Positions 18,282 through 26,346 of a stretch of 64,000 bases of DNA are shown here, piece after piece. Source of the stretch: SVEL01 sp045126215 (GTDB lineage Bacteria > Bacillota > Clostridia > Lachnospirales > Lachnospiraceae); the NCBI GenBank assembly GCA_045126215.1, contig JBGVOD010000029.1:69643-133642 (forward strand), written 5' to 3'. Position numbers and translations under genes: made by a program. The notes beneath the pieces were generated by a model. That model searched no databases and had not been told where the DNA came from. It was given only the letters and a program-made list of their open reading frames with translations. Position 1 is the stretch's first letter. Each line of letters begins with the position of its first letter.

Positions 18282-18911
18282 TTATTTTATTCCATCAATT
18301 ATAATTTCTGCAATAAGATTAGCCTCATGTGCGGCACATATTGCAACGCGTGCTGACATAAGTCCAAAACCATCTTTTATATCACTATAATCATCGCCAC
18401 AAATATAAAAATTTTTAGCTACTTTTCTAGTTCTTATCTCATTGCTTCTGCCATATCCAGCCATTCCTGAGCCCGACACTATTATCTTATTACTGTAGTT
18501 TTCAAATACTCCATTTATTAACATTGACTTTGCCTCAGGCAAATCAAATGCTTCACATATTATATCATCATTTTCAAAAAGATTTTTGATATTTTCTTCT
18601 GAAACTTTTACACACTCTTTTTTTATTTCTAAATATGGATTAATCTCCATCAATTCCTCATAAAGAGCATCTGTTTTTTTCATACCTATATGTTTCAAAA
18701 AATATTGCTGTCGGTTAAGATTCGTAATATCCACCTTATCAAAATCAATGATATGTAAATGTCCAACACCCATTCTGGCAAGACTAATGGCTACATTTGA
18801 CCCCAGTCCTCCTAAGCCTGCAATTGCAACTCTTGCGCTTCCAAGTTTATTCCAGACAGCCTCTGAATGACGTATAATCAATGCTTCATTTATTTCTTCT
18901 TCAGAGTACAT
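18282..18911 (-). CDS. thiF: ThiF sulfur-carrier adenylyltransferase (short clostridial form)
   Basis: A 209-residue ThiF/MoeB/E1-like enzyme with nucleotide-binding GLGGLGSN, the DKVDITNLNRQQ motif and the Arg finger region. It adenylates the C-terminal glycine of ThiS. The protein is short and has no CxxC zinc pairs, as in the clostridial ThiF branch. The ATG at 18911 is used because GGAGG (inside the Gly-Gly codons of thiS) lies eight bases upstream; a TTG seven codons earlier overlaps thiS. It starts four bases after the thiS stop, suggesting translational coupling. Confidence 0.93.
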   Translation of the reverse strand: MYSEEEINEALIIRHSEAVWNKLGSARVAIAGLGGLGSNVAISLARMGVGHLHIIDFDKVDITNLNRQQYFLKHIGMKKTDALYEELMEINPYLEIKKECVKVSEENIKNLFENDDIICEAFDLPEAKSMLINGVFENYSNKIIVSGSGMAGYGRSNEIRTRKVAKNFYICGDDYSDIKDGFGLMSARVAICAAHEANLIAEIIIDGIK

Positions 18912-18915
18912 ACCA

Positions 18916-19113
18916 TCAACCTCCGCCAACAAAGCTTACCACTTCTATTTTAGAATTGTCTTTTACAATCACCTTATCAAGTGTAGCTTTTGGTATAATT
19001 TCTCCATCACACTCAACAGCAATGCGTTTCATATCGTACCCGCATCCTTCTATAAGCTGAAACATTGAAATACCTTCAGTATATTCAATTTCCTTTCCGT
19101 TTATCTTTATCAT
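18916..19113 (-). CDS. thiS: Sulfur carrier protein ThiS
   Basis: A 65-residue ubiquitin-fold protein: MIKINGKEIEYTEG at the start, the typical central LDKVIVKDNSKIEVVSFV and the C-terminal GGG. ThiF adenylates the last glycine, which then carries the sulfur as thiocarboxylate to ThiG. It is the first gene of the thiS-thiF-thiG-thiH-tenI operon. Only 14 bases separate it from the nuclease gene upstream, so it may be read through from 20.7 kb. I see no TPP aptamer upstream. Confidence 0.95.
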   Translation of the reverse strand: MIKINGKEIEYTEGISMFQLIEGCGYDMKRIAVECDGEIIPKATLDKVIVKDNSKIEVVSFVGGG

Positions 19114-19127
19114 GTTACTTTCCTTTC

Positions 19128-20267
19128 CTATGGATTACAATTTCCACAAGGGTCATATCCCATTGAAATAATTTCATCTCTTGTTCCAAAATATTCCTGT
19201 TTATTTCTTTCGCTCATTCGACCTACTGAAGAACAATCCGGATAATGGAACTTCTTTGTATTAGTATTAAGAATATAATTACTGCCTGCTACATTCTGTA
19301 CATTTGTATTTGGCGCCACAGTTGTCTGTGGCTGCGTTGCTTGGCCTTCTATAGAAGTTGCAAGGCTACTATCGCCTGTAGCATAATTTATATTAATTCC
19401 AGGCTGAACATTGTAGCAATATACATTAAAGCAAATACCGTCACCATCATCTTCCACACTATATGCTTCCATATGTACACCAGATGCAATAAGATTATTA
19501 CCTTCAAATACCGGTGTTACCCTATACATAACATGGTTATTTGTTTCCTTAACATAATCGGCAATCATATTTTCAAAAGGAAGCATACCAACTGCATTCA
19601 TATATCTTGTTCCGGTTATCAGATTATTTTTATTTGCATTTTCACCTGTCAATTGAAATCCAATAAGATGTGATCTATTATATAAGCTTCCACCATCTAC
19701 ATTATCATATCTCACAGAATGCCACCCTGTAGGCTTAACACTACTAATGTCACCTCTTTGTTCCGTTGGCATTATATCCTTTCCTACACAGGCCACACAC
19801 GTTGTACATCTTCCTAGACTATCAAGATTCCCATAATACTCAAATGATGTTGTGGTAATCTCACTTGTTGTAAATGTAGGAATATTATTATTAACCACAT
19901 AATATGTACTTCCAGAATATGGTGGAATGCTATTTATGTCAAAAACAGAACTAATTGATGTAATGCCACTACCTGTAGAAGCACCATTCTGATTTGCGGT
20001 GGTTTCCTCACCTATCGAATCACCATTTTGGCTTTCCGTGGTCTCCTCTCCCGTAAGATTACTTGTCCCTACGTCAGCCCCTTCATTTACATCTGTTGAA
20101 TCATCTTTGACATTATCCTGACTCTGAATAAAACTTGTTGTTTTACTTTCAGTATCATCATATGTCTGTCCACACGCTGTAAGAATAAGACACATGATGA
20201 AAAGAGTTACAAAATATGAAATATTATTATTAATATGGTTTTTAATTTTTTTCGCCAACTCTCCCAT
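19128..20267 (-). CDS. DNA/RNA non-specific endonuclease, lipoprotein
   Basis: A 379-residue exported lipoprotein: hydrophobic N-segment ending in lipobox LTAC (Cys about 32), a Ser/Thr/Asp/Glu-rich linker with a repeated ETT.NQNG unit, then an Endonuclease_NS-type domain with GWHSVRYDNVDG, NRSHLIGFQL (His/Arg motif like DRGH), NLITGTRYMN and the metal-binding Asn. The C-terminal 45 residues hold a small metal-binding type segment (FHYPDCSSVGRM, then DPCGNC). Relatives include streptococcal EndA and B. subtilis NucA-like DNA-entry nucleases. Likely roles are nucleic-acid scavenging or DNA uptake on the cell surface. GGAG precedes the ATG; the small gene 20273-20689 is 5 bases upstream. Confidence 0.85.
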   Translation of the reverse strand: MGELAKKIKNHINNNISYFVTLFIMCLILTACGQTYDDTESKTTSFIQSQDNVKDDSTDVNEGADVGTSNLTGEETTESQNGDSIGEETTANQNGASTGSGITSISSVFDINSIPPYSGSTYYVVNNNIPTFTTSEITTTSFEYYGNLDSLGRCTTCVACVGKDIMPTEQRGDISSVKPTGWHSVRYDNVDGGSLYNRSHLIGFQLTGENANKNNLITGTRYMNAVGMLPFENMIADYVKETNNHVMYRVTPVFEGNNLIASGVHMEAYSVEDDGDGICFNVYCYNVQPGININYATGDSSLATSIEGQATQPQTTVAPNTNVQNVAGSNYILNTNTKKFHYPDCSSVGRMSERNKQEYFGTRDEIISMGYDPCGNCNP

Positions 20268-20272
20268 ATGCT

Positions 20273-20689
20273 TTATCTCCTGTATTCTTTTATTGTTATC
20301 TTATCATGTGAATTACCTGCAATGTCTGTTTCTTTTTCTAATCGGTACATAGAGATATCTAAGTTAAATTTCCTGTCTGAAGGATAATCTCTATTCCAAA
20401 AACACATTATAATTTCATCTATTTTATCAATATCCTCTTTTGACATATCATCAAATATATTGGCATCTTCTATAAAAAAATAATCTTTACTATTAATATT
20501 TTCAATAACATTCTCTTTGATAATAATAGAGTCTTTACGTTCAAATATTTTGGAAGAATATTCTGTCATGTATATTTTTTCTTTCCCATATTGACTTAAC
20601 AGATATTCACATAGAACACTATCCCGACTCTGTCTTCTATGATTGAACATCATCCCCATATCATTATCAACACATACTATTATTTTCAT
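20273..20689 (-). CDS. Conserved small Firmicutes protein of unknown function
   Basis: A 138-residue soluble acidic protein. Start chosen at ATG 20689 with GGAGAG seven bases upstream, five codons after an open TTG. It begins KIIVCVDNDMGMMFNHRRQS and contains IIMCFWNRDYPSDRKFNLD and SHDKITI. I recognise this pattern from many Firmicutes, where it is sometimes mislabelled ribonuclease Z, but no metallo-beta-lactamase motif (HxHxDH) is present, so that label is not supported. It is the first gene of a run that includes the nuclease and possibly the thi genes. Confidence 0.75.
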   Translation of the reverse strand: MKIIVCVDNDMGMMFNHRRQSRDSVLCEYLLSQYGKEKIYMTEYSSKIFERKDSIIIKENVIENINSKDYFFIEDANIFDDMSKEDIDKIDEIIMCFWNRDYPSDRKFNLDISMYRLEKETDIAGNSHDKITIKEYRR

Positions 20690-20741
20690 TTTATCACTCT
20701 CCAATCAAAAACATAGCAAACAATTTCAAATAACTTTTGCT

Positions 20742-20795
20742 ATTATACAAATGGAAGTAACAAAATCTTGATATTCCTGACTTTTGCTACTTCCA
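20742..20795 (-). promoter_or_regulatory. Promoter and inverted-repeat operator of the 20689 operon
   Basis: A minus-strand TATAAT (20747-20742) lies about 50 bases upstream of the small gene. Immediately upstream is an inverted repeat TGGAAGTA..CAAAA/TTTTG.TACTTCCA (20752-20795) covering the -35 zone, where no good -35 hexamer is seen. A regulator site is a fair inference. Confidence 0.4.
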
Positions 20796-20840
20796 TATTA
20801 TAACATGATATTGTATTTGTTCTCAATATATTATTTCAAG

Positions 20841-20958
20841 AATCCGTTGATTTACTTCGTAAATCACTTCTTCCTCATATCCTGCAGGTTATAATGTCAA
20901 ATGCCATATCATGCAAGCATGATATGGCATTGTGACATTTTAACTCTGGTATCATAAT
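20841..20958. repeat. Interspersed repeat copy B with long hairpin
   Basis: It starts AATCCGTTGATTT, with hairpin GATTTAC/GTAAATC, then TTCTTCCTCATAT as in copy A, and closes with GGTATCATAATAT. The central hairpin (20894-20939) pairs AATGTCA, ATGCCATATCATG and their complements around a CAAG loop, unrelated in sequence to the centre of copy A. It sits between divergent genes, so it is not a gene-end terminator. Confidence 0.6.
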
Positions 20959-20977
20959 ATAAATCAAAAAGAGTTTT

Positions 20978-21463
20978 ATGAAAAATATGTATTTATCTAA
21001 TTCAGAATTTTATAATACTGCTTCTCCGAATGCAATTGCAGAAATATTCGGAAATGAAGATAACCCTTATCTCAATGGTGTTGCATATTTTTATTCATCT
21101 CCAACATCGGGAATATATGTACAGGTAGAGGTATTTGAACTACCCGATGAAAATTATGCAGATTCGTCTGGTTTCTTTGGTATGCACATACACCAGTATG
21201 GTAATTGTTCGCTCCCCTTTGATCAAACGGGCGAACACTTAAATCCTACTAACACACTTCATCCAAATCATATAGGCGATTTACCACCTCTTCTTTCAAG
21301 TCATGGCTATGCCTGGTGTGTTTTTTATGATGGACGATTGTCTATATCTGATATTCTTAACAAATCACTAATTATTCATAATAGGAGAGACGATTTCACA
21401 ACACAACCCTCAGGAGATTCCGGAGCAAAAATTGCATGTGGAATAATTAAAGCCTTAAACTAA
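20978..21463 (+). CDS. Cu/Zn superoxide dismutase-like protein, cytoplasmic
   Basis: A 161-residue SodC-fold protein without a signal peptide. All metal ligands seem present: HIH (His70, His72), the bridging His87 in GEHLNP, His95, His98, Asp101 and His134. Cys77 and Cys154 could form the conserved disulfide. The active-site arginine of classical enzymes (GNSGSRLACG type) is Lys151 here (GDSGAKIACG). It would dismutate superoxide, but this substitution usually lowers activity, and a cytoplasmic copper enzyme in an anaerobe is unusual. It is alone on the plus strand, converging 2 bases from the AMP-ligase stop. Confidence 0.85.
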   Translation: MKNMYLSNSEFYNTASPNAIAEIFGNEDNPYLNGVAYFYSSPTSGIYVQVEVFELPDENYADSSGFFGMHIHQYGNCSLPFDQTGEHLNPTNTLHPNHIGDLPPLLSSHGYAWCVFYDGRLSISDILNKSLIIHNRRDDFTTQPSGDSGAKIACGIIKALN

Positions 21464-21465
21464 AT

Positions 21466-22902
21466 TTAATATATTCTTCTTTTAATCTTTCCTGTAGCAG
21501 TCTTTTCAAATCCAGTATCTCTGTATTTTATACTTCTAATACCCTTTGATGCTGGATTTTCTTTATTATATTTTTTTACCGCTTCTTCAATCAAAGCTTT
21601 TTCTGTTCTTCTTGAGCCAATGTAAAACTCTGCAGTAATTACATTATTTTCATTATATACACATACTTCTTCTGTAATGCCCTGTTCTATAAATATCTTT
21701 TCTATTTCCTCCGGCAATACATTTTCCCCACTTGATGTAATAATGACATTCTTCTTCCTGCCCTTTATATAAAGAAATCCATCTTCATCTATATATCCAA
21801 GGTCTCCTGTATATAACCATCCGTCTTTTATTGTTTCTTTCGTAGTTTTTTCATCACCATAATACCCCATCATCACACCATCGCCACGCATAATGATTTC
21901 TCCGTCTTTTATGGCAATTTCCATTTGCTCATTTATTTTCCCTACAGAATCAAGCTTATTAATATTATCTTTTGACATAATATTTGATGCACCTAATCCG
22001 GAACTTTCAGTCATTCCATAAGAATTAACCATATACATATCCGCATCAACTATCATTTTTATATATTTTTTTCTCAATATCGCCGCACCGCTGGTAATAC
22101 AGAAACAATTATTGCCTACAATATCTCTTATCGACTTTCCTCTTTCCATTTTCTTAATTATGGCATCAACTAACATTGGTACCATAGCTATCTCATGTAT
22201 ATCAAATAATTTCATATCTCTAAAGTAGTATTTTGGACTTCTTCCGACACACAATGTATCTCCACCTATAAATAAACAGGCTAATGAAAGTAACCCAACA
22301 TGAAAAAATGGTAATGTCCACATCATTCTTCTTTCATCCTTATCAATCGTATTTGGCCATCCTCTTTTCAATGGTGCACTAAGATTCTTATGAGAATACA
22401 TTACTAATTTTTCCTTACCTGTCGTTCCTGAAGAACTCATATAGCATATTACTTTATTTTCATCCATTTCAAGGTCATACTCATCAATATTGTCAATGGT
22501 ATCTATACACTCACTCATTGAAATGATATTTATTTCCTGCATTTCATATTTTAACTTTGCAATGAACTCATCATCTGCAATTATAAGTTTTGTTCCTATC
22601 TGATTACACATTTTGTATATTGCAGTTCTTTCCATATGTGGATTAACAGGAAATATTGCTGTATCTGTATATAGACATGCATACGCACATACAAGCCATT
22701 TGTAACTGTTATTTCCAATAATGGCAACAATATCGTTATTATATTTATTTTTCATTATGTATGTAGCTGCTTTTCTAATATCTTCTATAAATCTTGCAAA
22801 AGAATATCTGCAAACTATTCCTTCATCATTTACTTCCATTAAGGCAGTTCTACCAGAATACTCACATCCTAATCTTTCAATTATATCCTTATAATTATCC
22901 AT
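21466..22902 (-). CDS. AMP-dependent acyl-activating ligase
   Basis: A 478-residue adenylating enzyme of the acyl-CoA synthetase/DltA superfamily: A3 motif YMSSSGTTGKEK, A5 NSYGMTESSG, A7 YTGDLGYIDEDGF, A8 KGRKKNVIITSSGENV and the C-terminal catalytic lysine in KTATGKIKRR. It activates a carboxylic acid as acyl-AMP and most likely loads it onto the carrier protein encoded just upstream. Start at the ATG with AAGGAAG upstream, two codons after a GTG. Together with the carrier and the membrane acyltransferase it forms a three-gene set that parallels dltA-dltC-dltB. The acid used is unknown. Confidence 0.88.
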   Translation of the reverse strand: MDNYKDIIERLGCEYSGRTALMEVNDEGIVCRYSFARFIEDIRKAATYIMKNKYNNDIVAIIGNNSYKWLVCAYACLYTDTAIFPVNPHMERTAIYKMCNQIGTKLIIADDEFIAKLKYEMQEINIISMSECIDTIDNIDEYDLEMDENKVICYMSSSGTTGKEKLVMYSHKNLSAPLKRGWPNTIDKDERRMMWTLPFFHVGLLSLACLFIGGDTLCVGRSPKYYFRDMKLFDIHEIAMVPMLVDAIIKKMERGKSIRDIVGNNCFCITSGAAILRKKYIKMIVDADMYMVNSYGMTESSGLGASNIMSKDNINKLDSVGKINEQMEIAIKDGEIIMRGDGVMMGYYGDEKTTKETIKDGWLYTGDLGYIDEDGFLYIKGRKKNVIITSSGENVLPEEIEKIFIEQGITEEVCVYNENNVITAEFYIGSRRTEKALIEEAVKKYNKENPASKGIRSIKYRDTGFEKTATGKIKRRIY

Positions 22903-22949
22903 TGTCACACTTCCTTAAAATCCTTACATTTTAAAACTCCAAAAACATA

Positions 22950-23183
22950 TTACTTCTGACTGTTTACAATTTTCTCAATAACATCAATTAAATCTTTTAC
23001 TGTTGCAATATCAGAAATAGCTTCTTCCTTAATTGTTATTTTTAATTTTTCTTCAAAAGTTGCAAACATTTCAAATATTTCCAGTGATGATAGAGCCAAA
23101 TCATCAAAAAGGTTCATATCATCCCTGATATCTGATGTATCTAATATTTCTTCAAGTTCACTTATTACTATATCTCTTACCAT
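22950..23183 (-). CDS. Stand-alone acyl carrier protein
   Basis: A 77-residue acidic four-helix protein with the carrier motif LALSSLEIFEMF; Ser33 is the expected phosphopantetheine site, and the Asp that normally precedes it (DSL) is Ser32 here. The phosphopantetheine arm would carry the acyl group from the ligase to the acyltransferase. It is not fabD/fabF-linked and so is a dedicated carrier. 17 bases after the acyltransferase gene; GGAG precedes the ATG. Confidence 0.88.
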   Translation of the reverse strand: MVRDIVISELEEILDTSDIRDDMNLFDDLALSSLEIFEMFATFEEKLKITIKEEAISDIATVKDLIDVIEKIVNSQK

Positions 23184-23200
23184 TTTTATTCTCCTTTTGC

Positions 23201-24829
23201 CTACATAATATTGCTTTCTTTTTTACTTCTAATATATTTTCTGCACATTTGAACAACCATATATATAATGTAAATAACTATACATCTAAGAATTAATATC
23301 AACACGATTTTAAAAAAAACCGGCAATTTAATCACATGCAATATTTTTTTCCATGGTATTACAAATGATTCAAATGAATGTATAAATATAATATCATATG
23401 TCACCCTGCCTATTTTTTTTAATATCTTTAGATTGATTTTTGAATTAATCACAATATATATTCTAAGAAGTATCACTCCCATACCGACACATGATATTAC
23501 TCCCAGTATATAATTTCTTCCAAAATCATTCCCTGCCAATGAACAGAAACCATTTATACATACTATTATTATCATACTTACACATGCTAATATATACTTA
23601 ATAAATGTAAACCTATTTTCTTTTTGAAAAAACTTCTTATCCCTTAACAGATATCCAACATAGATAAATGTTATCGCACTTACAAACTGAGTTCTAGAAT
23701 ATATATTAAAAGATTTTGTCTGTAATAACACTCCCACAATATTAGTTGCCATCACAGCTATAAAAATTATCTTTTTATTTTTTAATCTAAAAATAAAATT
23801 TAAAATAATCCATGCTATGCACAATTCAATGCAAAACCATATTGGACCTACCGAAATAAGATCATATCCTCTTACATTACTATCTATAGTATTAAATGAT
23901 AGAAATGAAAGAATAATGTTACGCAAATCTTTTATAGAAAAATTGTCTAATAAAATTGTCTTGATTCCTGAAATAGTTATTGTTGCAATCGCCATAACAG
24001 CATATGGTTTCAATAAAAACGCAAGTTGCTTCTTTATACATTTTGAAATTCGCTCTCCTCTAAAACCATAACCACTTATCATATAAAACATTGGCAACAA
24101 CCCATTTGAAATTATACATGTAATTAATAATATCATTAAGCTGTTTGGCATATTTGGGCCAATTAAAGAAATAGTATGTCCCATAATAATAATTACCATA
24201 CTTATTCCTTTTGCAGCATCAAACATCCCCAGCGTACTTTCTACACCATACTTTCGATCTTTTGCTCTGAAGTTGCTTATCGCAGCATATATAACTGAAA
24301 CCAAAAAAACAATTATAACAAATTTTTCCACATAACTTATTTTTTTTTCATTTTCCGTCATAAAAGTATAATAATTGATTTTATTGTGCCAGATAGATTT
24401 ATACATATGTAATTCATCTATTTTCTTATCCCCTACATATATTTCTGCAACACCGGATCCTTCCTGTTCAACATATTCCATACTGATTCTTTTAATAGGT
24501 TCAAAATATTCAATTATAAAATCACAATCCGAATCTTTGTATAAGGTATAGCCCCATTCTCCATGCCATACATATCCTTCATTATCATACTTTTGTAAAT
24601 CAATCCATTCCCCATTAATGCATATATTTACAATTCTCATCTCATGACCATATGAACCTTCTGGAATTTCATCTAACATATGAATCCTAAAAGTGGTCGT
24701 ATTTTCATCATATTCAAATATGTTCTGTAGTTTTAAAATATATGAAGATAAAAATTCTGCACAAACTAAAGAAATAATGATACTTATAATTACAACAACT
24801 AATCGTTTTTTCAAATCACTTCTATTCAT
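23201..24829 (-). CDS. Acyltransferase-3 family membrane O-acyltransferase with extracellular domain
   Basis: A 542-residue membrane protein. One N-terminal membrane helix (about 10-32) is followed by a 150-residue extracytoplasmic domain, a second helix near 185, and an acyltransferase-3 domain (about 215-530) of ten helices with the catalytic-type His in IIIMGHTISL. Such enzymes move acyl groups across the membrane onto cell-surface glycans or lipids. The start ATG has TAGGAG upstream; an earlier open start 21 codons away has none. It is first in the acyltransferase-carrier-ligase set. The extra extracytoplasmic domain has no family I recognise and may bind the acceptor. Confidence 0.82.
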   Translation of the reverse strand: MNRSDLKKRLVVVIISIIISLVCAEFLSSYILKLQNIFEYDENTTTFRIHMLDEIPEGSYGHEMRIVNICINGEWIDLQKYDNEGYVWHGEWGYTLYKDSDCDFIIEYFEPIKRISMEYVEQEGSGVAEIYVGDKKIDELHMYKSIWHNKINYYTFMTENEKKISYVEKFVIIVFLVSVIYAAISNFRAKDRKYGVESTLGMFDAAKGISMVIIIMGHTISLIGPNMPNSLMILLITCIISNGLLPMFYMISGYGFRGERISKCIKKQLAFLLKPYAVMAIATITISGIKTILLDNFSIKDLRNIILSFLSFNTIDSNVRGYDLISVGPIWFCIELCIAWIILNFIFRLKNKKIIFIAVMATNIVGVLLQTKSFNIYSRTQFVSAITFIYVGYLLRDKKFFQKENRFTFIKYILACVSMIIIVCINGFCSLAGNDFGRNYILGVISCVGMGVILLRIYIVINSKINLKILKKIGRVTYDIIFIHSFESFVIPWKKILHVIKLPVFFKIVLILILRCIVIYIIYMVVQMCRKYIRSKKESNIM

Positions 24830-24923
24830 AATTACTCCTAAACTTCCAAACCAAAAATTTATACAAATAAACTGTGACCTTATACTGACCATTTTGTCAT
24901 ATATGCATCACAGTTTAAATAAT

Positions 24924-24952
24924 ATCATACTTTTATTTTTTAATCCATACAA
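24924..24952 (-). promoter_or_regulatory. Promoter of the acyl-transfer cassette
   Basis: On the minus strand TTGTAT (24952-24947), 17 bases, TATGAT (24929-24924). It lies between the trpF stop and the acyltransferase start, so the cassette need not depend on the trp promoter. An 8-bp inverted repeat AACTGTGA/TCACAGTT lies between it and the gene. Confidence 0.45.
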
Positions 24953-24957
24953 ACTCT

Positions 24958-25560
24958 TTAGTGATTTCTAACTTTATCCACAAACTCCTCCATTTTTGCA
25001 TAATCCTTTACACCGTCAGTCTCTACACCTGAACTTACGTCCACAGCATAAGGTTTTGCAAAATCGATAATATCAAGAACATTATCCTTCTGAAGTCCAC
25101 CTGCGACAAAGAAATCTCTATTGATATTCTTACATAAATCCCAATTAAAAGTCTCACCCGTTCCACCAATTCCATTATCGAGCATAATGTAATCAGCAGA
25201 GGATTTTACAGCTTTTTCTATATCATCTTCGGATTTAACAGAAAATGCCTTTATAATTTTTTTGTCTGTTTTCTTTCTGAGGTTTGCGATAAATTCTTCG
25301 CTTTCATGACCATGAAGCTGAATCATGTCTATAATTCCTCTATCAGCAATGTTAACAATCTTTTCAATTTCATCATCCAGAAATACACCAACTACTTTTA
25401 TTTCACTACTTAGCTTTTCTTTTAATTTTAATGCTTCATCCGGTGAAATATATCTTCGTCTTCCTTCAACAAAAATAAATCCTATATAATCAGGCTTATT
25501 TTTATTCACATATTGGATATCTTCTAAACGTCTAAGTCCACAAACTTTTATTTTTGTCAC
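24958..25560 (-). CDS. trpF: Phosphoribosylanthranilate isomerase TrpF
   Basis: A 200-residue TIM barrel beginning KIKVCGLRR with the catalytic Cys, with IGFIF, VGVFLDD, IQLHGHE and the acid region DNGIGGTGETFNW. It performs the Amadori rearrangement in tryptophan synthesis. GTG start three bases after the trpC stop. It is the last trp gene here: trpB and trpA do not follow. Confidence 0.95.
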   Translation of the reverse strand: MTKIKVCGLRRLEDIQYVNKNKPDYIGFIFVEGRRRYISPDEALKLKEKLSSEIKVVGVFLDDEIEKIVNIADRGIIDMIQLHGHESEEFIANLRKKTDKKIIKAFSVKSEDDIEKAVKSSADYIMLDNGIGGTGETFNWDLCKNINRDFFVAGGLQKDNVLDIIDFAKPYAVDVSSGVETDGVKDYAKMEEFVDKVRNH

Positions 25561-25563
25561 AGT

Positions 25564-26346
25564 TTATCCTCTCAATTCATCAAGCATCTTTTTCTTATTT
25601 TCTGCTCTCATAAGTGTTTCACCAATAAGAACTGCATTTACATTTGCCTTTCTTAATACATCGATATCTTCAGATGTTTTTATACCACTTTCGGCCACAA
25701 AAAGAACTTCTTTAGGAACTAATTTCCGAAGTCTTTCACTATTATGAACATCAACTGTAAAGTCCTTGAGATTGCGATTATTTACACCAATAATTCTAGC
25801 CCCTGCTCTAACAGCCATTGCAATTTCATCTTCATCATGAGCCTCCACAAGAGCAGACAAGCCCAGACTATCTGCAATATCAATATATTCTTTGATTTTT
25901 TCTTCACTAAGTAACGAACAGATAAGAAGTATTGCAGATGCTCCAAGTGTTTTTGCTTCATATATCATATACTCATCCACAGTAAAGTCTTTACGCAAGC
26001 ATGGAATACCGACATTTGATGATATATCCTTTAGGAATTCATCGTTTCCCATAAACCATTTTGGTTCAGTCAGTACTGATATTGCAGCAGCCCCTGCCTT
26101 CTCGTAGTCTTTTGCTATATCAAGATATGGAAAATCCTCTGCAATGATTCCCTTTGAAGGAGATGCTTTTTTACATTCACATATAAATGAAATATCCCCA
26201 CTCTTAAGTGATTTTTCAAAAGGAAAACTGTCATCAATATTCATTGATCTTGCTTTGCTTTTCATTTCTTCAAGACTTACTTTCTGTTTCGCATTTGATA
26301 CTCTTTCTCTTGCATAATCAGCTATTGTTTCAAGAATATTAGGCAT
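25564..26346 (-). CDS. trpC: Indole-3-glycerol-phosphate synthase TrpC
   Basis: A 260-residue TIM barrel with the diagnostic FICECKKASPSKG, SVLTEPKWF, CLRKDFTVDEY, VEAHDEDE, GVNNRNLKDF and VAESGI motifs (catalytic Lys and Glu visible). It closes the indole ring in the fourth step of tryptophan synthesis. Its start overlaps the end of trpD by 8 bases, typical of translational coupling. Confidence 0.96.
   Translation of the reverse strand: MPNILETIADYARERVSNAKQKVSLEEMKSKARSMNIDDSFPFEKSLKSGDISFICECKKASPSKGIIAEDFPYLDIAKDYEKAGAAAISVLTEPKWFMGNDEFLKDISSNVGIPCLRKDFTVDEYMIYEAKTLGASAILLICSLLSEEKIKEYIDIADSLGLSALVEAHDEDEIAMAVRAGARIIGVNNRNLKDFTVDVHNSERLRKLVPKEVLFVAESGIKTSEDIDVLRKANVNAVLIGETLMRAENKKKMLDELRG

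Noticed and set aside
20273..20689. Ribonuclease Z annotation for the 138-residue protein.
   Set aside because: The protein lacks the metallo-beta-lactamase HxHxDH motif and is less than half the length of RNase Z.
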